A stretch of 64,000 bases of DNA from Streptacidiphilus sp. P02-A3a. Lineage in GTDB: Bacteria > Actinomycetota > Actinomycetes > Streptomycetales > Streptomycetaceae. The stretch covers positions 7,325,922 to 7,389,921 of the forward strand of contig NZ_CP048289.1 of the NCBI RefSeq assembly GCF_014084105.1, given 5' to 3'. Shown here one piece after another: positions 43,113-51,394 of the stretch. Every line of letters begins with the position of its first letter. Positions within the stretch are counted from its first letter, which is position 1. The position numbers and the translations under genes are program-made. The notes under the pieces were generated by a model. The model had not been told where the DNA came from and made no database searches. It was given only the letters and a program-made list of their open reading frames with translations.

Positions 43113-43334
43113 ATGAGCATCCCCGACCCGACCGCGAGCCCCTCCCCGGACGTCGCCCACCTCACCCCGATGCGGCTCGCCGCCCTTGCCAGCCTCGCGT
43201 TCTCCCGCGCCGGCGGCACCCAAGTCGCGCTCCTCACCGACGCGGACGACAAGGGCGGGGACCTGGCGGTCGTGGAGACCGCCCTGTCGACCCGGCCCCC
43301 GATCCTCCACCCGACGGACCTGGCGGGCGGCTGA
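43113..43334 (+). CDS. Small hypothetical protein
   Basis: A 73-residue protein (HLTPMRLAALASLAFSRAGG, QVALLTDADDKGGDLAVVET). There is no signal or membrane segment of real length. GGGAG lies very close to the ATG, so the start is uncertain. Third-position GC is consistent with coding. Function unknown. Confidence 0.4.
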   Translation: MSIPDPTASPSPDVAHLTPMRLAALASLAFSRAGGTQVALLTDADDKGGDLAVVETALSTRPPILHPTDLAGG

Positions 43335-43425
43335 CCGGGCACGGCCGCGCCGCCGCGCCTGACCCGGCTGACCCGGCTGACCGCGCCCGGATGCGCGTCG
43401 CCCCGGCCGGGGCGACGCTGGCGGC

Positions 43426-43662
43426 ATGGACTCGTACCCGATGCCGACGCAACGGCAGCCGATCATCGTCGGCCCGTACACCGAGCAGGGCCGACTCGTG
43501 CGGATCCTGCGGCACGACGGCGTGACCACCGTGCCCGTGATGATCGCCTCGGGACGCGCCTTCGTCGAGTACGTCGAGCGCGCCCGGCCGCTCACCGACC
43601 TCAGCCCGCCGGACCAGCAGGTCCAGTGGGCCGACCGGCCCGAGGAATGGCCCGAAGGCTGA
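43426..43662 (+). CDS. Small conserved protein, paralogue of the 37192 gene product
   Basis: A 78-residue protein with RLVRILRHDGVTTVP, FVEYVERARPLTDLSPP and VQWADRPEEWPEG. These align throughout with the 76-residue protein coupled to the nucleotidyltransferase 6 kb upstream. Here there is no nucleotidyltransferase next to it. Function unknown. The convergent proline dehydrogenase gene ends 16 bp downstream. Confidence 0.6.
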   Translation: MDSYPMPTQRQPIIVGPYTEQGRLVRILRHDGVTTVPVMIASGRAFVEYVERARPLTDLSPPDQQVQWADRPEEWPEG

Positions 43663-43677
43663 CCTGCCGCCGCTCGG

Positions 43678-44607
43678 TCAGCCGCGACCGGCGAGGGCGC
43701 GGAGGAAGAAGGTCAGGTTCGCCGGGCGCTCGGCCAGACGGCGCATGAAGTAGCCGTACCACTCGCCGCCGTAGGGCAGGTAGATGCGCATGGTGGCACC
43801 GCTGTCGACGATCCGCTGCTGCTCCTCCGGCCGGATGCCGTACAGCATCTGGTACTCGAAGCTGTCGGCCTTCCGCTCCCGCCACTCGGCGAGCTGGCCC
43901 GCGATCCGGATCATGCGCGGGTCGTGCGAGGCGACCATCGGGTAACCCTCGCCACCCATCAGCACCTTGAGGCAGCGGACGTACGAGAGGTCCACCTCCC
44001 GCCGCCCCTGGAAGGCGACCGACTCCGGCTCCTGGTACGCGCCCTTGCACAGCCGGACCCGCGAGCCCGGTCCGGAGAAGTCCGCGCAGTCGGCCTCGGT
44101 GCGGCGCAGGTAGGCCTGCAGCACCACGCCCAACCACGGGTAGTCGGCCCGCAGTTCGCGGGCGATGCCGAGGGTGGAGTCGGTGGTGGTGTGGTCCTCC
44201 ATGTCCAGGGTGACCGTGGTACCGGCGTCGGCCGCCGCCGCGCAGATCCGGCGGGCGTTGTCGAGGGCGATCCGCTCGCCGTCCTGGGGCAGGAACTGGC
44301 CGACTGCGGAGAGCTTGACCGAGACCTCGGCGCGCTCGGCGAGGCCGGTCTCCTTGAGCGCGGCGAGCAGCCGCTCGTAGGCGGCGGCGGTCCCGGCGGC
44401 CTGGGCGGCGTCGCGGGTGTCCTCGCCGAGGTGGTCGAGGGTGATCCGGCGGCCCGCGCCGACGAGCTCGTCGGTGACGGCGACCGCCTCGTCCAGCTCG
44501 TCCCCGGCGATGAAGCGGCGGACGATGGCGCGGGTGGGCGGCAGCGCCTCGATGACCTGGCGGGCGCGCGGCGCGCGGGAGGCGGCGAGGAGAGTGGTAC
44601 GGAGCAT
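43678..44607 (-). CDS. putB: Proline dehydrogenase (monofunctional)
   Basis: A 309-residue FAD enzyme, the usual length for monofunctional actinobacterial ProDH. It has SVKLSAVGQFL, RVRLCKGAYQEPE (flavin and substrate contacts), FEYQMLYGIRPEEQQR and the C-terminal IYLPYGGEWYGYFMRRLAE, whose Arg-Arg binds the proline carboxylate. It oxidises proline to pyrroline-5-carboxylate. The ATG at 44607 follows AGGAG. It is second in the operon after the P5C dehydrogenase gene, with a hairpin between them. Confidence 0.94.
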   Translation of the reverse strand: MLRTTLLAASRAPRARQVIEALPPTRAIVRRFIAGDELDEAVAVTDELVGAGRRITLDHLGEDTRDAAQAAGTAAAYERLLAALKETGLAERAEVSVKLSAVGQFLPQDGERIALDNARRICAAAADAGTTVTLDMEDHTTTDSTLGIARELRADYPWLGVVLQAYLRRTEADCADFSGPGSRVRLCKGAYQEPESVAFQGRREVDLSYVRCLKVLMGGEGYPMVASHDPRMIRIAGQLAEWRERKADSFEYQMLYGIRPEEQQRIVDSGATMRIYLPYGGEWYGYFMRRLAERPANLTFFLRALAGRG

Positions 44608-44707
44608 CTGGACTCCTGGGCAGGTACAGGTCACGCGGGCAGCTGGGCCGGTGGCGGGCGGGCGGTGCGGGACGGCGGGCGGTGCGGGAGCGAGCGGGTG
44701 CCGGGGT

Positions 44708-44749
44708 GGCCCGGGCCGTGCCCCCAAGGGGTGGGGCACCGCCCGGGCC
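44708..44749. terminator. Stable hairpin between pruA and proline dehydrogenase genes
   Basis: A 17-bp stem with one central mismatch. GGCCCGGGCCGTGCCCC pairs with GGGGCACCGCCCGGGCC around an 8-nt loop. It lies in the 157-bp gap after pruA, before the proline dehydrogenase start. It may partly terminate transcription or protect the upstream mRNA, giving more P5C dehydrogenase than proline dehydrogenase. Confidence 0.7.
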
Positions 44750-44764
44750 GGGAGTTCCAGCAGG

Positions 44765-46396
44765 TCAGCCCATGTGCGGGTAGCGGTAGTCGGTCGGCGG
44801 CACGAAGGTCTCCTTGATGGAGCGGGTCGAGGTCCAGCGCAGCAGGTTCTGCGCCGCGCCCGCCTTGTCGTTGGTGCCCGAGGCCCGGCCGCCGCCGAAG
44901 GGCTGCTGGCCGACGACCGCGCCGGTCGGCTTGTCGTTGATGTAGAAGTTGCCCGCCGAGAAGCGCAGCCGCTCCATGGTGGCCGCGATCGCGGCCCGGT
45001 CCCGGGCGATGACGGCGCCGGTCAGCGCGTAGCCGGAGACCGCGTCCAGCTGGTCCAGCACCTCCTCGTAGCGCTCGTCCTCGAAGACGTGCACCGCGAG
45101 CACCGGGCCGAAGTACTCCTCGTGGAAGTACTCGGCCGACGGGTCCGCGCAGACCAGCACGGTCGGCCGGACGAAGTAGCCCTCGGCGTCGTCGTAGCGG
45201 CCGCCGGCCAGCACCTCGACCTGCGGATCGGCCAGGGCCCGGTCGATCGCGGCCTTGTTCTTGGCGAAGGCCCGGTCGTCGATCACCGCGCCGATGAAGT
45301 TGCCCAGGTCGGTGACGTCGCCCATGGTCAGCGACTCCACCTCGTCCCGGAACGCGTCCTTGAGCTGTGCCCAGAGCGAGGCCGGGAGGTACGCGCGGGA
45401 GAGCGCCGAGCACTTCTGGCCCTGGTACTCGAACGCGCCCCGGGTCATCGCGGTCTTCAGCACCGCCGGGTCGGCCGAGGGGTGGGCGACCAGGAAGTCC
45501 TTGCCGCCGGTCTCGCCGACGACGCGCGGGTAGCTGCGGTAGCCGGTGATGTTCTCGCCGACCGTGCGCCACAGGTGCTGGAAGGTCCGGGTGGAGCCGG
45601 TGAAGTGGATCCCGGCCAGGTCCCGGCTGTTCAGCGCGACCTCGGAGACGGCCAGGCCGTCGCCGGTCACCATGTTGATCACCCCGGCCGGGAGCCCGGC
45701 CTCCTCCAGCAGGTCCATCAGCAGCTGCGCCGAGTACTGCTGGGTCGGGGACGGCTTCCAGACCACGGTGTTGCCCATCAGCGCCGGCGCGGTCGGCAGG
45801 TTCCCGGCGATGGCGGTGAAGTTGAACGGCGTGATCGCGTAGACGAAGCCCTCCAGCGGGCGGTGGTCGCTGCGGTTCCACACCCCCGGCGAGGACTGCG
45901 GCTGCTCGGCCAGGATCTGCCGGGCGAAGTGCACGTTGAAGCGCCAGAAGTCGACCAGCTCGCAGGGGCAGTCGATCTCGGCCTGCTGGGCGGTCTTCGA
46001 CTGGCCCAGCATGGTGGCCGCGACCAGGGTCTCCCGCCAGGGGCCCGAGGCCAGGTCGGCGGCGCGCAGGAAGATCGCGGCGCGGTCGTCGAAGGAGAGC
46101 GCGCGCCACGCGGGCGCGGCGGCCAGGGCCGCGTCCACGGCCTGCTGCGCGTCCTCGCGGGTGGCGTTGCGCATGGTGCCGAGCACGGCGGCGTGCCGGT
46201 GCGGCTGGACGACGTCGATCGGCTCGCCCCGGCCCAGTCGGCGTTCCCCGCCGACGGCCATGGTCAGCTCGACCGGCTCCTGTCCGCCGAGCCGCTTCAG
46301 CTCCGCCTCCAGCCGGGTGCGCTCCGGGCTGCCCGGCGCGTAGCTGTGCACGGGCTCGTTCACCGGCGCGGGAATCTGGGTCACAGCGTCCAACAC
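44765..46396 (-). CDS. pruA: L-glutamate gamma-semialdehyde (1-pyrroline-5-carboxylate) dehydrogenase
   Basis: A 543-residue ALDH4-type enzyme. It has FVYAITPFNFTAIAGNLPTA, NTVVWKPSPTQQYSA, RVVGETGGKDFLVAHPSA (catalytic Glu), FEYQGQKCSALSRAYLP (catalytic Cys) and FYINDKPTGAVVGQQPFGG. It oxidises the proline dehydrogenase product to glutamate. The start is GTG at 46396, with GAGGGAG upstream. It is divergent from the PucR regulator and first in the proline catabolic operon. Confidence 0.95.
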   Translation of the reverse strand: MLDAVTQIPAPVNEPVHSYAPGSPERTRLEAELKRLGGQEPVELTMAVGGERRLGRGEPIDVVQPHRHAAVLGTMRNATREDAQQAVDAALAAAPAWRALSFDDRAAIFLRAADLASGPWRETLVAATMLGQSKTAQQAEIDCPCELVDFWRFNVHFARQILAEQPQSSPGVWNRSDHRPLEGFVYAITPFNFTAIAGNLPTAPALMGNTVVWKPSPTQQYSAQLLMDLLEEAGLPAGVINMVTGDGLAVSEVALNSRDLAGIHFTGSTRTFQHLWRTVGENITGYRSYPRVVGETGGKDFLVAHPSADPAVLKTAMTRGAFEYQGQKCSALSRAYLPASLWAQLKDAFRDEVESLTMGDVTDLGNFIGAVIDDRAFAKNKAAIDRALADPQVEVLAGGRYDDAEGYFVRPTVLVCADPSAEYFHEEYFGPVLAVHVFEDERYEEVLDQLDAVSGYALTGAVIARDRAAIAATMERLRFSAGNFYINDKPTGAVVGQQPFGGGRASGTNDKAGAAQNLLRWTSTRSIKETFVPPTDYRYPHMG

Positions 46397-46615
46397 GCGC
46401 GTTCTCCCTCGGTTGCGGATCAGGCTGTAGCGGGTCGCGTTGCTGATCTCAGTGCGGATCTCGGTGCGGTCACACGGATCATGCGGATCATGCGGTCGGG
46501 CGGCACGGATCGCGCGTCAGGACGACCGTACGGCCGGGCGTGGTCCGGCGTATGTGTCCGAGCAGCTAATGTCTGGCCCATACCCTTGTCCGATCAGCCA
46601 AACCAGGGAGTCGAC

Positions 46616-48199
46616 GTGTCCATCGAGCCACTGGCGATCGGCATCACCCTGCGTCAGCTGCTGATGTCCCTCGGCGAACCCCTGGCCGAGCTCCAGTGTG
46701 CGCCCGCCGGGTTGGAAGCGCAGGTCAGCGGCGTCTCACTGGCCGATCCCGAGGAGCCGCCGGGGGCCCGGACGGGTGATCTGGTGCTGGCGCTCGGGGT
46801 CCGCGGCCGGGCGGCGCTGCCGGTGCTCCGGGCCGCCGGACGGGACGGGGCGACGGCGGTCGCGGTGAAGCGCGAGCCGGGCGTGCGGACCACGCTGCTG
46901 CGCGAGGCCGCCGAGGAGGCGGGGGTGGCCCTGCTCTCGGTGCGCCCCGAGGCCCGCTGGGGGCAGCTGGACGCGCTGGCCCGGGCCGCTCTGGGCAGCG
47001 TCCAGCCCGCGCGTCCGGGCGAGGGCCTGGAGGAGGGCGACCTGTTCGCGCTGGCGCAGACCACGGCGGTGCTCACCGGCGGCATCGTCAGCATCGAGGA
47101 CACCGCGAACCGGATCCTGGCGTACTCCCGTTCGGCGGACTCCGACGAGCTGGACGACCTGCGGCGGCTGACCATCCTCGGCTGGCAGGGCCCGGAGCCG
47201 TACCTGGCGCAGCTGCGCGCCTGGGGTGTGTTCCAGCAGCTGCGCGCCTCCGACGCGGTGGTGGCCATCGACGCCCGCCCGGAGCTGGGGCTGCGCCGCC
47301 GCCTCGCGGTGGGCATCCGCTCCGGCGAACGGCAGCTGGGCACGATCTGGGTGCAGGAGGGCTCGCAGCCGCTGGCCGAGCGGGCCGATCAGGCGCTGCT
47401 CGGCGCGGCCCGGGTGGCCGCACTGCACCTGGTCCGGCCCCGCCGCGAGCCCAGCGCCGACCTACGGCTCACCCAGGCACTGCTGACCGGGCTGCTGGAC
47501 GGCGCCACCGGACCGCAGTCCCTGGCCGGGCACCTGCGGCTGGATCCGGGCAGCCCGGCGGCGGTGCTCGGCTTCGCGCTGCCCGGGTCGCTCGACCCGG
47601 CCCGGGCCGAGGCGGTCGGCCTGGTCTCGGTGCACACCGCCGCCCGGCACCGCGGCGCGGTGGTCACCACCATCGGCGACCGCGTCTACGTACTGCTGCC
47701 GGAGCTGGCCCGGGGCATCGCCCCGGCGGCGCTGCGCGGCTGGGCGCAGGAGATCACCGACGCCGCCCGGCACCACCTGGCCGCGCCGTTGCGCGGCGCG
47801 GTCGGCCGGGTGGTGCCCGCGCTGGCCGAGGCCGCCGGTTCCCGGCAGGAGGCCGACCGGGTGCTGGACGCCATGGCCGAGGGCCGGGTCGCGGCCGAGG
47901 TGGCGGCGCTGCCCGAGGTACTGGCGGAGGTACTGCTCGGCGAGACCCTGGCGCTGCTCGCCGACAACCCCGCCGTCCGCGATCCACGGCTCGTCGAACT
48001 CGCCAACGCCCAGCCGCAGTTGGCGACCTCGGTACTGGCCTGGCTGGATGCCTTCGGTGATGTCAGGGCCGCCGCCCAGCAGTTGCACATCCACCCCAAC
48101 ACCCTGCGCTACCGGGTGCGCCGCGCCGAGCAGGTCAGCGGGGTCGACCTGTCCCGCCCGGAGCAGCGACTGCTGGCCATGCTGCAACTCCGCCTGTGA
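46616..48199 (+). CDS. PucR family transcriptional regulator of proline catabolism
   Basis: A 527-residue PucR-type regulator. An N-terminal PucR ligand domain (~5-130) and a GGDEF-like central CdaR region come first. The C-terminal HTH_30 (~480-520) reads FGDVRAAAQQLHIHPNTLRYRVRRAE. The start is GTG at 46616, with AGGGAG upstream. Divergent pairing with proline dehydrogenase/P5C dehydrogenase matches proline-sensing PruR/PutR-type regulators of actinomycetes, so proline-dependent activation is likely. The 219-bp divergent gap should hold its operators. Confidence 0.88.
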   Translation: MSIEPLAIGITLRQLLMSLGEPLAELQCAPAGLEAQVSGVSLADPEEPPGARTGDLVLALGVRGRAALPVLRAAGRDGATAVAVKREPGVRTTLLREAAEEAGVALLSVRPEARWGQLDALARAALGSVQPARPGEGLEEGDLFALAQTTAVLTGGIVSIEDTANRILAYSRSADSDELDDLRRLTILGWQGPEPYLAQLRAWGVFQQLRASDAVVAIDARPELGLRRRLAVGIRSGERQLGTIWVQEGSQPLAERADQALLGAARVAALHLVRPRREPSADLRLTQALLTGLLDGATGPQSLAGHLRLDPGSPAAVLGFALPGSLDPARAEAVGLVSVHTAARHRGAVVTTIGDRVYVLLPELARGIAPAALRGWAQEITDAARHHLAAPLRGAVGRVVPALAEAAGSRQEADRVLDAMAEGRVAAEVAALPEVLAEVLLGETLALLADNPAVRDPRLVELANAQPQLATSVLAWLDAFGDVRAAAQQLHIHPNTLRYRVRRAEQVSGVDLSRPEQRLLAMLQLRL

Positions 48200-48211
48200 A
48201 CTGACATTCGG

Positions 48212-49405
48212 TCAGGTCTGCTGCCGGGCGTACCACTCCTGCCACAGCCCCAGGACGTCCGCCCGGGCCCGGAGGTTGCGGTGCATCCGCTCGCGCACGA
48301 ATTCCGGTCCCTGGCCGGGAAGTTGCCCGGCCTCGCCCATCCGCCGGGTCCAGTCCGCGCCCCAGGCGCGCTGCGCGGCCACGCTCGGTACCTCGCTGTC
48401 GAAGACGGTGTAGCGGATGCACTCCTCCACCGCCGCCGCACCGGCCGCTGTCCCGGGGAACCAGTCGGCCCGCTCGGCGAGCAGGACGACCTGGTTGACC
48501 AGTGCCGTCACCGCCTCGTTCGCGGTCGCGCGGTCCTCCCCCGCCAGCCGCATCTGCTGGCGTACCGTGCGCTCCCACAGCTCCCCGGCGACCGCGTGGT
48601 CGCCCCGAGGCGACCTCGGTTTGCGCCCCGCCCGCAGGTCGGCCTCCAGCTGGAGCGACTGCCGGACCGAGCGCTCGACCAGCTGCCGGTGCGCCTCCAG
48701 CCCCTGTACCGGCGGGAGTTCACGGTCCCGAACGGATACCGGACGGCCGCGGCGGGACCGGACCGCGTCCAACTCCCGCTGCCGCCCAAGGGCGTAGGGT
48801 TCCAACTCGACGGCGGTGCGCAAGCCGACGCGTTCCGGCGCGATCCCGCGCCCGATGACGGTGACCACCACCGGCTCCCCCGGGTGTCCGGCGGCGGCAG
48901 CGACGGCGTCAGCGACGGCGGCACCGGCGGCGGCACCGGCGGCATCACCGGCGGCGGTACCGCCGAGGCTGAGCCGGGCGGCCCAGAGCGGCCCCTCGGC
49001 GCGCAGCGCGGCACGGACCGGTACCCCGTCGACGTCGATCCAGACCTCGGACTCGGTGGTCGGCCCGGGCCCGGCGGCCTCGTCGACACCGGCGTGGCTG
49101 AAGATCCGGTCCCGCTCGTCCTCGACCACGTCCGCCAACGACTCCGCCCCGCCGTGCTCGGCGGTGGCCGCCCCGGTCATGGTCCGCACCGCGACGTACG
49201 GGCCCTCGGCGGCGAGCCAGGAGCCGTGCGAGAGGGCGACCTCCACCAGGGCGCCGTCGACGTGCTGGTAGCTGGGCAGCGCGGCGGCGTCGGCTCCGGG
49301 CTCGGTGGGCGCGTACACCGGGAACCCGCGTCCCGCGAGGCCGCGCAGGTCCTCCTCCGCGAGTTCGCGCCGGACATCGCGCCGACCGCTGGAATCCCTC
49401 CGCAC
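48212..49405 (-). CDS. Conserved hypothetical protein
   Basis: A 397-residue protein without signal peptide. The N-terminal half holds LRGLAGRGFPVYAPTEPGAD and EVWIDVDGVPVRAALRAEGPLWAARL. An Ala/Gly-rich stretch of ~25 residues and VVVTVIGRGIAPERVGLRT follow. The C-terminal ~170 residues are helical (LVERSVRQSLQLEADLRAG, WERTVRQQMRLAGEDRATANEAV). I do not recognise the family. The GTG at 49405 has GAGGGGGACGGC just upstream and is preferred to a TTG at 49468. Confidence 0.65.
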   Translation of the reverse strand: MRRDSSGRRDVRRELAEEDLRGLAGRGFPVYAPTEPGADAAALPSYQHVDGALVEVALSHGSWLAAEGPYVAVRTMTGAATAEHGGAESLADVVEDERDRIFSHAGVDEAAGPGPTTESEVWIDVDGVPVRAALRAEGPLWAARLSLGGTAAGDAAGAAAGAAVADAVAAAAGHPGEPVVVTVIGRGIAPERVGLRTAVELEPYALGRQRELDAVRSRRGRPVSVRDRELPPVQGLEAHRQLVERSVRQSLQLEADLRAGRKPRSPRGDHAVAGELWERTVRQQMRLAGEDRATANEAVTALVNQVVLLAERADWFPGTAAGAAAVEECIRYTVFDSEVPSVAAQRAWGADWTRRMGEAGQLPGQGPEFVRERMHRNLRARADVLGLWQEWYARQQT

Positions 49406-49481
49406 GCCGTCCCCCTCAGATCCGGTGCTGGTGCTCCCACCGTAGGCAGCACCAGCCGAGCCGGACAAGCGAGTTACCGGA

Positions 49482-51179
49482 TCAGCGGCCCTGCGATCCC
49501 GCCTTCGAGCGGGCCTTGTAGGCGGCCTTGCGGGCCTCCTTGGCCGTGGACTTGTCCGGGTGCAGTTCGCCGACGGCCTCCAACACCGCCGTGGTGTACG
49601 GGTGGTCGACCCGCCAGAGCTCGGCGAACAGCTCCTCAGTCCGCTGACTCTCCGTCACCCGCAGGATCAGCTCCCGGAATCCCTCCTCCTCGGTCGCCGA
49701 GTCGATCAACTGCGCCGCGATGGCGTCGATCTGACTCCACAACAGCACCGGGCGGCTCAACTCGGGCAGGTCCGGGGTCCCTTGACCGGTCAGCCAGGCG
49801 GTGGCCAGGCCCGCCAGTTCCGGGTCGGCCAGTACCTCGCGCACCGCCGGGGCGGCCGGGGCGCCGAGCTGGTCCAGGGCGGCACCGCAGAACATCCGCT
49901 TGACCGGGGCGACCAGGTCGTTGCCGCGGGAGGCGGCGAGCAGTTCGGCGGCGGCCGCCAGCGGCTCGCGGCCGATCAGCCACTCCCGGATCTCCTCCTG
50001 CGGCAGCACGTTGGAGGAGGCGCAGATCCCGGTCAGCAGTTCGACCGCGTCGCCCCGCGCGTGCTCGCCGACCAGCGGCGCCTGGTAGCCGTCCGCCAGC
50101 AGCCACTGCCGCACCCCGTGCACCCCGAGCGGGGTGAGCCGGGCCATGCCGAAGCGCGCGGCCTGGGCCTGGTTCAGCTCCTCGTCGGCGCCGTCGAGGA
50201 CGACCGTCTCGTCACCGCCGTCCTCCTCCTCGAACAGGGTGGGGTCGATCGGGCTGTAGTCGACCATCCCGATCGCGGCGAGGTCCTGCAGCATCGGGTC
50301 GAGCGCGACCATCACGGCGGTGATGTCGCCCAGCATCTCCTCGTCCGGGTCCTGTCCCTCGGGCGAGACCAGCAGCGCGGCGAGCACGCCGAGCGAGACC
50401 GTCTCCTCGGCCTCGGTGGCGGCGAAGGCGCTGGACTCGTAGAGCACCTGGAGCGCGTCGTCGAGCAGCCCCTGGGTCTCCTCCCGGGCCTCCTCCAGCT
50501 CCGCGTACTCGGCCTCGCTCTCGTCCTCGGCGGTCCGGGACGGGTCGTCCGGGACGCCGAGGTCGATCTCCGCCTCGACCGCGGTGCCGGCGACGATGGA
50601 GGCTGCGGTCTCCCAGACGTCCAGCACCGTCTCCGGGTCGGCCCGCTCCAGGTCGCCCAGCGCCTCCAGGCCGACCCCGGGCCGGGCCACCTCCGCCGCG
50701 GCGGACTCCGTGCCAGAAGACGCCGTGTCAGAAGACGCCGTGCCAGCGGCATCGGCGGCCGGGGCCCGGTCGGACTCCGTCGCGTCCGAGACCTCGATCA
50801 GCTCCAGGTCCACCGCCAGCGACCAGGCCTCGGCGACCCGGGCCAGGGCGACGTCCGCGTCGCCGTCGTCCGGCACCAGGTCCAGCGCCAGCGCGGCCTG
50901 GGTCTCCAGCTCCGCGCCCAGCTCGCCCCACTGGTCCACCGGGCGGAACGGCGCGACCCAGTGCGCCAGCCGGATGGCGTCCGCCAGCAGCGGGACCCGG
51001 AGCGCGGCGGCGGCCAGCTCCGCGACCGGCAGCAGCCGCACCGGCGGCACCACGATCAGCTCGGCGTCCTCGTCGTCGGCGGCGTCCCCGCCGACGGCCC
51101 CGTACAGGGTCTCCAGGTCGACGTCGGCCGGGAGCGATCCCGACGAGCTGTCACTCTTCTTACGGCTCGATCCCGCCAT
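49482..51179 (-). CDS. Conserved hypothetical protein
   Basis: A 565-residue, strongly acidic protein (long Glu/Asp runs such as EEEDGGDETVVLDGADEEL) with a basic Lys/Arg/Ala tail. It is mostly helical. VRLLPVAELAAAALRVPLLAD and RLTPLGVHGVRQWLLADGY resemble repeated winged-helix-like units. Conserved proteins like this exist in streptomycetes without a known role. The ATG at 51179 has AGGGAG about 10 nt upstream. It may be co-transcribed with the hypothetical gene 76 bp downstream. Confidence 0.65.
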   Translation of the reverse strand: MAGSSRKKSDSSSGSLPADVDLETLYGAVGGDAADDEDAELIVVPPVRLLPVAELAAAALRVPLLADAIRLAHWVAPFRPVDQWGELGAELETQAALALDLVPDDGDADVALARVAEAWSLAVDLELIEVSDATESDRAPAADAAGTASSDTASSGTESAAAEVARPGVGLEALGDLERADPETVLDVWETAASIVAGTAVEAEIDLGVPDDPSRTAEDESEAEYAELEEAREETQGLLDDALQVLYESSAFAATEAEETVSLGVLAALLVSPEGQDPDEEMLGDITAVMVALDPMLQDLAAIGMVDYSPIDPTLFEEEDGGDETVVLDGADEELNQAQAARFGMARLTPLGVHGVRQWLLADGYQAPLVGEHARGDAVELLTGICASSNVLPQEEIREWLIGREPLAAAAELLAASRGNDLVAPVKRMFCGAALDQLGAPAAPAVREVLADPELAGLATAWLTGQGTPDLPELSRPVLLWSQIDAIAAQLIDSATEEEGFRELILRVTESQRTEELFAELWRVDHPYTTAVLEAVGELHPDKSTAKEARKAAYKARSKAGSQGR

Positions 51180-51330
51180 GGCCGTGCTTCTCCCTCAACG
51201 CTTACCGCGACGCGACGGAACCGGCCCGCCACGCTCTGCCCCATCGACACTATCCCGCGGCGGCGGCGCGGGCGCAGTTGCTCACCCGGACGCGCCACGA
51301 GTCGGGCGCGATCAGCGAGGACACGACTGC

Positions 51331-51377
51331 GGACGACCGCCCCCAGCGGGCCCGAGGGGCGCTGGGGGCGGTCGTCC
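51331..51377. terminator. Very strong hairpin terminator
   Basis: A perfect 18-bp stem, GGACGACCGCCCCCAGCG / CGCTGGGGGCGGTCGTCC, with an 11-nt loop, 18 bp beyond the stop of the DUF1906-like gene on the minus strand. It should end transcription of the secreted-protein genes. Confidence 0.85.
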
Positions 51378-51394
51378 GTGCGAGTACGGGTCCG

